In this document: piece after piece, positions 34,217 to 41,899 of the stretch
How positions within the stretch are numbered: position 1 is the first letter of the stretch
Layout: each line of letters opens with the position of its first letter
Assembly: GCA_951812575.1 (NCBI GenBank)
Contig: OX638322.1
Span: forward strand, 4,468,501-4,532,500
DNA from: Candidatus Binatia bacterium
GTDB lineage: Bacteria > Desulfobacterota > Binatia > Bin18
DNA length: 64,000 nucleotides
Direction: 5' to 3'
Notes under the pieces: generated by a model
Seen by the model: only the letters and a program-made list of their open reading frames with translations
Told to the model about the DNA's origin: nothing
Database searches by the model: none
Translations under genes and position numbers: made by a program

Positions 34217-35395
34217 CTAGGCGGCATTGACCGGTCGCAGACCACAGAACTCTTCGTAATCGATCAGCTCCGTGATTTTCGGGTTTTCGCTGCACACCAG
34301 GCAGTTCGGATCTTTGCGCAGTTTCAGCACCCGGATTTCCGAGCTGAGCGTATCAAAATGCATCATCCGTCCGACAAGCGGATTTCCGGCGCCGAGAATG
34401 ATCTTGATCACTTCGAGCGCCTGCACACAGCCGACGAGTCCGGGCAGCACACCGAGTACGCCGGCTTCGGCACAGCTCGGAGCCATTCCCGGAGGTGGTG
34501 GCTCAGGAAACAGGCAGCGATAGCAGGGGCCTTCGGTCGGATCGACAACCGTGACCTGGCCTTCAAACTGGAAGATCGACCCATCGACGAGCGTCTTCTT
34601 GGCCATGATGCAGGCATCGTTAATGAGATAACGGGTCGGGAAGTTATCACAGCCATTCACCACGATATCGAAGCCATCGATAATGCGCATGACGTTTTCG
34701 GAAGAGAGGCGTTCTTTGAACTGGACGATGTCCACATCGGGGTTGAGCGCGTTCAGGGTCAGTTGCGCCGATTCCACCTTGGGCATACCGACCCGGTCAT
34801 TGGTGTGCAGGATCTGGCGTTGGAGATTGCTCAGATCAACGGTGTCATGGTCGGCAATCCCGATCGTGCCGACCCCGGCCGCGGCCAGATATAAGGCCAC
34901 CGGCGACCCGAGGCCGCCCGCCCCAACGCATAACACTTTGGCATCGAGCAGCTTGGCCTGGCCGGCTTCCCCGACTTCCGGCAGGGTAAAATGACGCGCA
35001 TAGCGCGTGATCTGCTCTGGGGTGAACTGGCGGTCCGCCACCCATTTATAGCCGGCATTTTTCCAGGCCGTATAACCGCCGGACATGGAAGTCACATGTT
35101 CATAGCCCATTTCTTTGAGCGTCCGAGCGGCGATGAGCGAGCGGACGCCACCGGCGCAATACGCCACGATGGGTGCACTCTTATCCGGCACGGCCTCTTC
35201 GATGCGCATTTCGAGAAAGCCGCGCGGCAGCGGGACCGAGCCTTCGAGATGGCCTTCACGGTACTCCTCGCGTTCCCGCACATCGAGCAAGGTTGGCCGC
35301 GCGCCGTTTTCCATTTGGGCCTGCACCTCGTCAATCGTGACTTCCGGTACGGAGTCTCGGGCCTCGGTCATGAGTTCCTGATAGGTCTTTGCCAT
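34217..35395 (-). CDS. Rhodanese-MoeB/ThiF fusion (E1-like sulfurtransferase/adenylyltransferase)
   Basis: A 392-residue protein. Residues 15-118 form a rhodanese domain with the active-site Cys in Y-C-A-G-G-V-R-S; residues about 135-392 form a ThiF/MoeB/E1 domain with G-A-G-G-L-G-S-P for ATP binding, D-N-F-P-T-R and zinc C-x-x-C pairs (C-Y-R-C and C-L-V-C). The order (rhodanese first) is reversed from the common eukaryotic MOCS3/Uba4 arrangement. It would adenylate a sulfur carrier's C-terminus and supply persulfide sulfur. Directly followed by the ThiS-like gene, so that protein is the likely substrate. The pathway (thiamine, molybdopterin, cysteine or other) is open. Confidence 0.9.
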   Translation of the reverse strand: MAKTYQELMTEARDSVPEVTIDEVQAQMENGARPTLLDVREREEYREGHLEGSVPLPRGFLEMRIEEAVPDKSAPIVAYCAGGVRSLIAARTLKEMGYEHVTSMSGGYTAWKNAGYKWVADRQFTPEQITRYARHFTLPEVGEAGQAKLLDAKVLCVGAGGLGSPVALYLAAAGVGTIGIADHDTVDLSNLQRQILHTNDRVGMPKVESAQLTLNALNPDVDIVQFKERLSSENVMRIIDGFDIVVNGCDNFPTRYLINDACIMAKKTLVDGSIFQFEGQVTVVDPTEGPCYRCLFPEPPPPGMAPSCAEAGVLGVLPGLVGCVQALEVIKIILGAGNPLVGRMMHFDTLSSEIRVLKLRKDPNCLVCSENPKITELIDYEEFCGLRPVNAA

Positions 35396-35417
35396 ATTCT
35401 GCCTCCGCGAGAGAGCC

Positions 35418-36026
35418 TCAGGCTCCAGGAGCGCCGATATCCCGGGCCACTCTCTGCTCTGCTTCCTGATAGCTTTCCAGCATTTCAGTCATGATGGAAT
35501 CCCGTCCCCCCGTCGCCAGGGTGCGGGAACGATGCATAAGAACTTCTTTGGATTCGATAAAATCCTGGCGGTCATAACCCCAAATACGCGGATGCACATA
35601 GGTATCCATCCGGATAGCATCACACGGACAGGCTTCGACGCACATCCCGCAGTAAATGCAGCGCAGGGTATCGATTTCATAGCGTAACGGGAATTTTTCT
35701 ACGTCAGGGTCGGGATGCTCCCCGGCCTCGATATGAATGCAGTTGGCCGGGCAGGCCGTTGCACACAGAAAGCACGAGGTGCAGCGGACCGAGCCGTCTT
35801 CTTTGAGCGTCAAACGATGACTCCCCCGGTAGACGTCCGGGTAACGCTTGCGCTCTTCCGGATATTGGACCGTATACGCGGCACGCGTTTCCTTGGCAAA
35901 GCCGAGCGCGTGCAGGATATGCAGGGTCAGATTCCGCCAGAAGTGGGTCATGGTGACAACAAGACCCCGCACGATTTCCGGGATATACAGCCGCTCCCAC
36001 CAAGTCATCTCTTCTTTACGTTGCAT
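35418..36026 (-). CDS. nuoI: NADH-quinone oxidoreductase subunit I-like (NuoI)
   Basis: A 202-residue protein with two 4Fe-4S ferredoxin motifs: C-T-S-C-F-L-C-A-T-A-C-P near 82-93 and C-I-Y-C-G-M-C-V-E-A-C-P near 122-133. The flanking text (T-L-K-E-D-G-S-V-R, then D-x-L-R) is characteristic of NuoI of complex I. It would carry electrons in the peripheral arm. No other nuo gene lies in the window; here it is next to the E1-rhodanese gene, 22 bases upstream. Either a displaced nuoI or a paralog serving another enzyme. Confidence 0.85.
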   Translation of the reverse strand: MQRKEEMTWWERLYIPEIVRGLVVTMTHFWRNLTLHILHALGFAKETRAAYTVQYPEERKRYPDVYRGSHRLTLKEDGSVRCTSCFLCATACPANCIHIEAGEHPDPDVEKFPLRYEIDTLRCIYCGMCVEACPCDAIRMDTYVHPRIWGYDRQDFIESKEVLMHRSRTLATGGRDSIMTEMLESYQEAEQRVARDIGAPGA

Positions 36027-36140
36027 GGGGTCCTAGCTACCTCCATATAATAGTAGACTCGCCACTATCTACACACATACCGCTACCGCAGTACCGCACT
36101 TCACTATTATGAGGGGACCGGTGTTTGTCAAGGCAGTTCT

Positions 36141-36788
36141 TTAGTGGAGACGATCTTTTCCCCCGCCCCCGCCTTCGGGTAAGCGACTTTCTGACAACTT
36201 GAAGTCAAGAATATCCCGTAAGCAGGTCGCCCGTTCGTCGAGCGTTGCGGCGTCGAGCAGGCTTTGTTTCTCGATAGGCAGGAGATCGAGCTGGAAGGCA
36301 AAGAAATTAATGAAGAATGCGTCGTTGATATTGGGGTCTGCCAGGAATTTCTGGACAACCTCATCCTTCTGCAAATAGGACGCTAACAGACTGCCGATGG
36401 CCTCACGTTGCGTTGGCTCAAGCGTCTGGTTTCTCTCGGGGAGCCATTCTACCCGCGCCTGGCGATAGCTCTTATCGTGAAATTCTTCCTGAATGCGATA
36501 TTCCCGCAGCCCTTGCAGGAGGATATTAAACCGTCCGTCCGGGAGCGGCACGGTCTTCACCACCTTCCCTACACAGCCTATCGGGAACACTTGGGGATTG
36601 CCTTCATACTGTTCTTGCCAGTCACCCCGGAGCAGGGCCATGCCGATGAGCGAGGGCTCGGCCTCAATGGCATCGCGCACCATGGCACGGTAGCGCGGCT
36701 CAAAGATATGCAACGGAAGCTGGACACGCGGGAAAAGGACGACATTCGGCAACGGAAAAACTGGAATAATGTCGGGTAGTTCAGACAC
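36141..36788 (-). CDS. Lon N-terminal substrate-binding domain protein
   Basis: A 215-residue protein equal to the N-terminal domain of Lon proteases alone: P-V-F-P-L-P-N-V-V-L-F-P near 9-20, L-P-L-H-I-F-E-P-R-Y, G-x-I-G-C-V-G-K-V-V, G-R-F-N-I-L-L-Q-G-L. No ATPase or protease domain follows. Such stand-alone proteins are common in bacteria; their function is not established. A start at ATG 36788 fits the family. The last ten residues are glycine-rich. Confidence 0.9.
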   Translation of the reverse strand: MSELPDIIPVFPLPNVVLFPRVQLPLHIFEPRYRAMVRDAIEAEPSLIGMALLRGDWQEQYEGNPQVFPIGCVGKVVKTVPLPDGRFNILLQGLREYRIQEEFHDKSYRQARVEWLPERNQTLEPTQREAIGSLLASYLQKDEVVQKFLADPNINDAFFINFFAFQLDLLPIEKQSLLDAATLDERATCLRDILDFKLSESRLPEGGGGGKDRLH

Positions 36789-36866
36789 AGCAGCCTCGCT
36801 TTTCTCACTGGAGGTACGAAATATCCAAGCTGTCGAGATTTCCCTACTCCGGGATCGTACCGGAGG

Positions 36867-37484
36867 CTACGCCATGTTGAGTTCCTTCAACAACTGGTCC
36901 ACACTCGGCCGTTGCCGGAGGCGTTTAATCCACGCCGAAACATGTCTGAGCCGCGACGGGAGTTCAACCCCAAGCTGCGATAGAATCAACAGCCGTGGGG
37001 TAAACGCGAGGTCGGCCAATGAGAATTCGTCAACCAGATATTCTTTGCCGTTCAGATGCCGGTCAAGAAATTCGAGCACGCGAATGAGGTCGCCCTGGTA
37101 GCGCTGGACGCGCTCGTGGTCGATTTGCTCTTCGGGTTTCCGCAGCTCGGCAGACAGCATCCCACACTGCGCCGTAAAGGACGTGTCAGCAAAGTCTTCA
37201 AACATCCGCACTCGGGCCCGGTCCCCAGAAGGCTCGGGTCGCAATGGCGGGTGCGGATATTCATCATCAAGATATTCGTTAATAAACGTCGAGTCGTAAA
37301 TGACTTCTTCGTCATCAATCAGGACCGGCACCTTGCCGTACGGATTCAGCCGGAGAAATTCAGGGCTGCGCTGTTCGCTCTTGGTCAGATCAACAAAGAC
37401 TTTATCGTACGATAACTCTTTTTCAGTCAGCACGAGGCGTACTTTCTGGCAGTAGGGGCTGAGGGGGAAGTCGTACAATTTCAT
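36867..37484 (-). CDS. Glutathione S-transferase family protein
   Basis: A 205-residue GST-fold protein. The N-terminal thioredoxin-like part reads M-K-L-Y-D-F-P-L-S-P-Y-C-Q-K-V-R, and P-V-L-I-D-D-E-E-V-I-Y-D-S at about 48-60 gives the cis-Pro and the glutathione-binding Asp-Ser. The C-terminal helical part has D-x-x-L-A-D-L-A-F near 155-165. It could conjugate or reduce substrates with glutathione, or serve as a stringent-starvation-like protein. Substrate unknown. Confidence 0.9.
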   Translation of the reverse strand: MKLYDFPLSPYCQKVRLVLTEKELSYDKVFVDLTKSEQRSPEFLRLNPYGKVPVLIDDEEVIYDSTFINEYLDDEYPHPPLRPEPSGDRARVRMFEDFADTSFTAQCGMLSAELRKPEEQIDHERVQRYQGDLIRVLEFLDRHLNGKEYLVDEFSLADLAFTPRLLILSQLGVELPSRLRHVSAWIKRLRQRPSVDQLLKELNMA

Positions 37485-37610
37485 AGTGCTACTCTCCTAT
37501 CTCATGCCACGGTAGTGTAGTGAAAAATATAGGAGCCCGCAAACAAAAAATGCCGCTCCTGCCGTCTCTACCGCAGGCCGGTCTCAACTTCTGCTCAGTA
37601 ACAGTATAGC

Positions 37611-38483
37611 ATGCCCTTCATGAGCCACATCCCTCCCTCCCTTTCTGCACAATTGGCCGGCATTCCGGTCGGCGACACACTGCCGGTCCGGATTATGGCC
37701 GTTCTGAACGTCAGCCCTGAGTCTTTTTACCCGGACTCAATCCATACCAATCGTGAGCAGATAGCGGAAACGGCGCATGCACTGGCAGGTGAGGGAGCTG
37801 ATATCATTGATATTGGGGCTATGTCCACCGCCCCGTACCTAAAAACTGATATTTCAGAAGCAGAAGAAACCGAACGTTTATCCCAGGCCGTTGAAGCCAC
37901 CGCGGCGGCTGTTTCGATTCCAATTTCGGCTGATACCAAGCGGTCCCAGCCGGCCCAGGCCGCCCTGCGGGCGGGCGCCCGGATTGTCAACGATGTCAGT
38001 GGTTTGCGGAATGATCCGGCTATGGCCCCGCTGATTGTCCGTTCCGGAGCCGGCGCGATTCTGATGGCGAGTGAGCAGCGTCCCCACAGTGGCCCCCCTT
38101 TGGAGCGTATCAAGAATGCCCTGCGGGACAGTCTGGCGCGCGCGGAGCAAGCCGGCATTCCAGCGCAACAGACCGTGCTCGACCCTGGTATTGGATTTTT
38201 TCGTGAGCCTGGGATTGCCTGGGATGAGTGGGATTGCCTGGTGCTGCGGGCGCTCACAGACCTGCGGTCGTTAGGATTTCCCCTTCTCGTCGGAGCCTCG
38301 CGCAAGTCCTTTATTGGGAAAATTCTGGACCAACCCAAGGTCCAGGATCGTCTCATTGGCTCGCTGACCTGTGCTGCCATCGCGGTGGCTAACGGAGCCC
38401 ACATCATCCGCGCCCATGATGTCAAAGAGACGATGGAAGCGGTCCGCATGGCCGAGCGACTGCGCAGGCCGTTAGGGGGGTAG
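37611..38483 (+). CDS. folP: Dihydropteroate synthase-like protein
   Basis: A 290-residue TIM-barrel protein of the pterin-binding family. It resembles dihydropteroate synthase: M-A-V-L-N-V-S-P-E-S-F near 28-38, I-I-D-I-G-A-M-S-T-A-P-Y near 65-76, I-V-N-D-V-S-G, D-P-G-I-G-F-F, and G-A-S-R-K-S-F-I-G-K near 225-234. The first loops deviate: Pro-Asp is Pro-Glu, and the S-T-R-P-G segment reads S-T-A-P-Y, so the arginine usually near the pterin diphosphate is missing. It may be a divergent FolP or another pterin enzyme. Converges with gph, overlapping its end by 12 bases. Confidence 0.8.
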   Translation: MPFMSHIPPSLSAQLAGIPVGDTLPVRIMAVLNVSPESFYPDSIHTNREQIAETAHALAGEGADIIDIGAMSTAPYLKTDISEAEETERLSQAVEATAAAVSIPISADTKRSQPAQAALRAGARIVNDVSGLRNDPAMAPLIVRSGAGAILMASEQRPHSGPPLERIKNALRDSLARAEQAGIPAQQTVLDPGIGFFREPGIAWDEWDCLVLRALTDLRSLGFPLLVGASRKSFIGKILDQPKVQDRLIGSLTCAAIAVANGAHIIRAHDVKETMEAVRMAERLRRPLGG

Positions 38484-39137
38484 CGACCAACCCACAGCAA
38501 TCTGCTGAAGGGCCGGTACCGTTTCAGCCAGAAACGTGGGCGGGCAGCTCTCAAAACCCGCGTGTCCAAATCCCCACGTCACCCCACAGGTGGCAATGCC
38601 GGCGGCCTGGCCCGTGCGCATATCAATCTCAGAGTCACCGATCAGCAGCGTCTCAGTGAGAGCACGGCCAACCGCTTGCTGTAGCACGAAAATCCCTCCC
38701 GGATCGGGTTTTCTCTTCGGCAGGGTATCCCCGCCAATGACCGCACTAAAATAATCCATCAAACCCAGGCCCGACAGAATTGCCCGGCTTGGCTGTTCCG
38801 GCTTATTCGTCAAAACAGACAGGCTCATCCCCTGGGCGCGTGCGGCCGCGAGCAGCGCTTCCACACCTGGATAGGCTCTGGTCTGATCGAGCAGATGGGT
38901 GTCGTAATAGTCCATAAAGAGCGCGAAGCCGTCCGCGACCAGATTTTCCCGCTCTTGGCCCAGCGCCCGTTCGATCAGCACACGCGCGCCGAGCCCGATA
39001 AAGCTTTCCACTTGGGCGACGGACAAGAGCGGAAGGTTCAGCTCCCGCAACATATGATTGGCTGCTGCCGCCAGGTCGGCCTTGGTATCAACCAGGGTCC
39101 CGTCGAGATCGAAAATGAGATGAGCGAAGCGGGGCAT
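38472..39137 (-). CDS. gph: HAD-family phosphatase, phosphoglycolate phosphatase-like
   Basis: A 221-residue HAD hydrolase. Motif I is F-D-L-D-G-T-L-V-D-T near residues 8-17 (nucleophile Asp and acid/base Asp), motif II is L-T-N-K-P near 110, and motif III-IV K-P-D-P near 145 with G-D-S-E-I-D at 166-171. It resembles Gph, which detoxifies 2-phosphoglycolate, but the substrate is not certain. A rho-independent terminator just before the start codon separates it from the erpA-like gene. Confidence 0.87.
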   Translation of the reverse strand: MPRFAHLIFDLDGTLVDTKADLAAAANHMLRELNLPLLSVAQVESFIGLGARVLIERALGQERENLVADGFALFMDYYDTHLLDQTRAYPGVEALLAAARAQGMSLSVLTNKPEQPSRAILSGLGLMDYFSAVIGGDTLPKRKPDPGGIFVLQQAVGRALTETLLIGDSEIDMRTGQAAGIATCGVTWGFGHAGFESCPPTFLAETVPALQQIAVGWSLPP

Positions 39138-39140
39138 GAA

Positions 39141-39172
39141 AAGCAAAAGGGCATGGAGAGTTCCATGCCCTT
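39141..39172 (-). terminator. Rho-independent terminator after the ErpA-like gene
   Basis: On the minus strand an AAGGGCATGGA stem is matched by its complement around a short loop, followed by TTTTGCTTTTC. It ends the iron-sulfur insertion gene just before the gph start. Confidence 0.85.
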
Positions 39173-39201
39173 AGATATTTCCTCAGTTGGGGAAGAAAGA
39201 C

Positions 39202-39603
39202 TCAGACTGAGAACGACGAGCCGCAGCCGCAGGTCCGAGACGCATTCGGGTTGACGAACTTGAAGCCCGCCCCATGCAGCCCATTGACGTAATCAAGCAT
39301 AGTGCCATGCACATACTGGTGGCTAATGGGGTCAACGAACAGTTTGACACCACCCTGTTCGACCACAATGTCATCCTCCCGCGCAGTAGCATCCAGACCG
39401 AGGCTATACTGGAAGCCGGAACAGCCCCCGCCGACCACCGAGACCCGCAACCCGCCCTCCGGCATGCCTTCCTTGAGCATGGTCTCTTTCACTTTTTCGA
39501 CTGCCAGGTCAGACAGCGACAGGGCCGGCCCATCAGATGGGGGAACCACCTCCTGCGGCGTATCGTTGGATTGGAGTTGTGTCTCTTGATCCAGATTGTC
39601 CAT
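39202..39603 (-). CDS. Iron-sulfur cluster insertion protein (ErpA/IscA type)
   Basis: A 133-residue A-type carrier that passes Fe-S clusters to apoproteins. The three cysteines are in place: G-G-G-C-S-G-F near 58-64 and R-T-C-G-C-G-S-S-F near 123-131. The first 40 residues are polar and non-conserved, longer than usual. A Fe-S carrier suits the local Fe-S enzymes (NuoI, QueG, uracil glycosylase), though there is no operon link. Confidence 0.92.
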   Translation of the reverse strand: MDNLDQETQLQSNDTPQEVVPPSDGPALSLSDLAVEKVKETMLKEGMPEGGLRVSVVGGGCSGFQYSLGLDATAREDDIVVEQGGVKLFVDPISHQYVHGTMLDYVNGLHGAGFKFVNPNASRTCGCGSSFSV

Positions 39604-39657
39604 ACCGGCCTCCTTAAAGGAGATAGATAAGGTCTATCTTGCCCCGCGTCAATCCCT

Positions 39658-40812
39658 GTGCCCGTTTTGACCCGGATGCGTGTATGCTACCACAAAGCCG
39701 TGTCACTCGAAAACGCAATTCGGACCTACGCAGCCAAACTCGGCTTTACCCTGTGCGGTTTCACGCGTCTGTCCGTGCTGCCACGCGCGTCGTTCTTCAG
39801 CGGCTGGCTGGCTCAGGGCTTTGCCGGCGAGATGCAGTATTTAGCCAGGCAACCCCAACGACGCATTGATCCCCATATTCCGTTTCCGGAGGCCCGCAGT
39901 GTCATCTGCCTGGGCTTCCCCTACTCTCCGCCCGTGCTGCCCGAGGTGCATTGGCAACACGAGCTGCGGGGTCGCATGGCCGCCTATTCGGCTGGAGCGG
40001 ATTATCACGATGTCATCACAAAAAAGCTGAAACAGTTTGTTGCCTTTCTGAAAGACCAACGACCGGGGATTTGGGCCCGGCCGTATGTGGACACCGGCCC
40101 CTTGCTGGAGCGCGACTGGGCGTATCGCAGCGGCCTGGGCTGGTTCGGCAAAAACACCATGCTGCTGCATAAAGCCATGGGCTCGTGGTTTTTTCTGGCC
40201 GAGATTCTCGTCAGCCTCGACCTTGAGGGCGAAGGCATGCCGAGCGCCCATTGCGGCAGTTGTACGCGCTGCCTCGATGATTGTCCGACCGACGCCCTGG
40301 CGACGGGCTATGTCCTCAAGTCGCCCTTGTGTATTTCTTATTTAACGATCGAGCATCGCGGTCCGATTCCGCACGCGCTACGCCCCAAGCTCGGCAACTG
40401 GATTTTCGGCTGCGACATCTGCCAGGAAGTCTGCCCCTGGAATACCAAGTTCGGCCAGCCCCGCCACGACTTGGTGGACGAGTTGTTTCCGTCCCTGCCT
40501 GAGCTATTACAACTGGACGAGGACGGCTTTCGTGCCCGTTTTCGGCGCTCAGCGGTGTGGCGCACCAAGCGCCGCGGTTTGCTGCGCAACGTCGCCGTGG
40601 CCCTGGGCAATAGCGGCAACCCCGCCGCGGTTGACCCGCTGCAAGCAGCCCTCCACGACCCCGAACCCCTGATCCGAGGTCATGTGGCCTGGGCGCTGGG
40701 CCGCCTGGCTCAAACGGATAGTCTCAAGACCGTCCTGGACCGCGAACGAGACACCTACGTCCGACAGGAACTGCTCACAGCCCTCGGTGAGCGGCCGGCG
40801 CCTGAGCCATGA
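39658..40812 (+). CDS. queG: Epoxyqueuosine reductase
   Basis: A 384-residue QueG that reduces epoxyqueuosine to queuosine in tRNA with cobalamin and two 4Fe-4S clusters. Seen: D-T-G-P-L-L-E-R near 145, G-W-F-G-K-N near 160, C-G-S-C-T-R-C-L-D-D-C-P-T near 200-212 and C-D-I-C-Q-E-V-C-P-W near 258-267. A HEAT-like C-terminal domain follows (residues 300-384). The start is uncertain: GTG 39658 and ATG 39676 are in frame and no RBS decides. Completes the tgt-queA-queG set in this window. Confidence 0.93.
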   Translation: MPVLTRMRVCYHKAVSLENAIRTYAAKLGFTLCGFTRLSVLPRASFFSGWLAQGFAGEMQYLARQPQRRIDPHIPFPEARSVICLGFPYSPPVLPEVHWQHELRGRMAAYSAGADYHDVITKKLKQFVAFLKDQRPGIWARPYVDTGPLLERDWAYRSGLGWFGKNTMLLHKAMGSWFFLAEILVSLDLEGEGMPSAHCGSCTRCLDDCPTDALATGYVLKSPLCISYLTIEHRGPIPHALRPKLGNWIFGCDICQEVCPWNTKFGQPRHDLVDELFPSLPELLQLDEDGFRARFRRSAVWRTKRRGLLRNVAVALGNSGNPAAVDPLQAALHDPEPLIRGHVAWALGRLAQTDSLKTVLDRERDTYVRQELLTALGERPAPEP

Positions 40813-40842
40813 GGTTCAGAGACCGGCTATAAGGAGAAGTGC

Positions 40843-41895
40843 CTACAGGAAGTCGAGAATAGTCCAACTTCCATCGGCATTCTTGGCGGCAAAAGCGCCG
40901 ATTTCGATAACATCGTCGATCTTGTCAAGAATCTTTTGGAAATCCTTACGGGTATCAAAGCACGCATCGATGTCCTCATCACCCACGAAAGGCACATCCA
41001 CCTCGGCCTCGATACACCCTCGTCCGCTGTCTTCAACAGAAAAAGTAAAGTCAATATCGCCAACGGGAAGGTCTATGGAGCCACGGCACGTCTCTCCCGG
41101 CTTCACCGTTAAGTCAATAACGCACTCCCCAAGATCAACAAATGGGAAGCGATCAATGGTCCAACTCCCATCCTCATTCCTGATGACAGAAACCCCGATC
41201 TTACCCAGAACATCCGGCAGGCGGACCGAATAGCAATAATTGAATGCAGGAATGCCGCTGATACTTATGCACCCCCGGCCCTCAGCCTCAACAGAAAAAC
41301 TAAAGCCGGTGCTGATCTCACCCAGGCGGGAGGTCTCAAGTTCAAGCGGGATGGAGCCACGGCACGTCTCTCCCGGATTCATCGTGAGCGTCTCTCTACA
41401 TGCCGGGTCCCGCGAGTCCGCTTCCAGATGCTGAGTCGCCTCATTCCACTGAAAGGTCGTGGTCTCACCAGGTGTGGGGAAATCCGTGACACTGACCTGG
41501 GTGTTCGCTCCTGTCAGAAACTCCGTCCCAAGGGTTGTCACCGTGAACGTGCTCCGGGCAAACTCCGTGCCATCATCGTAGACGACGGCCGTGTGTTCTC
41601 CATCACCGAGGTTGCCCCAATTCGTGTAGCTGAAGAATCCGTTATTCCCATCATTGTCACAGACCCCGCTGGTATCTGCACGGGGCAACCCATACGTCGC
41701 GGGAATAGGCTCTCCATCGTTGAGGCTGATGGTGATGTCCCCGGCCTCACACTTCCAGCCCGAGATCATCCCGACGCCCGACACGGTGGTCCCGTTGCCG
41801 GGAATCTCCAGGACACTGGAGGGTTGGGCATGCGCCAGAGACGGACCCAAGACCGTGAGCCCAAAGCAAAAGCGGAGCAAGAAAGACGCCAGCAT
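40843..41895 (-). CDS. Secreted protein: GWKC module plus two Cys-rich repeat modules
   Basis: A 350-residue protein with a signal peptide (cleavage near A-H-A, residue 23). Residues 26-155 are the GWKC module: I-P-G-N-G-T-T-V-S-G at 31-40, G-W-K-C at 46-49, N-W-G-N-L-G-D-G-E-H at 92-101, and D-F-P-T-P-G-E-T at 138-145. Two copies of a second module follow (about 165-255 and 258-350), each with P-G-E-T-C-R-G-S-I, a G-R-G-C-I strand and an ending D-G-S-W-T-I. Likely exported to the periplasm or outside. The gene starts four bases after the stop of its paralog. Function unknown; no known domain is recognised. Confidence 0.8.
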   Translation of the reverse strand: MLASFLLRFCFGLTVLGPSLAHAQPSSVLEIPGNGTTVSGVGMISGWKCEAGDITISLNDGEPIPATYGLPRADTSGVCDNDGNNGFFSYTNWGNLGDGEHTAVVYDDGTEFARSTFTVTTLGTEFLTGANTQVSVTDFPTPGETTTFQWNEATQHLEADSRDPACRETLTMNPGETCRGSIPLELETSRLGEISTGFSFSVEAEGRGCISISGIPAFNYCYSVRLPDVLGKIGVSVIRNEDGSWTIDRFPFVDLGECVIDLTVKPGETCRGSIDLPVGDIDFTFSVEDSGRGCIEAEVDVPFVGDEDIDACFDTRKDFQKILDKIDDVIEIGAFAAKNADGSWTILDFL

Positions 41896-41899
41896 ATTC

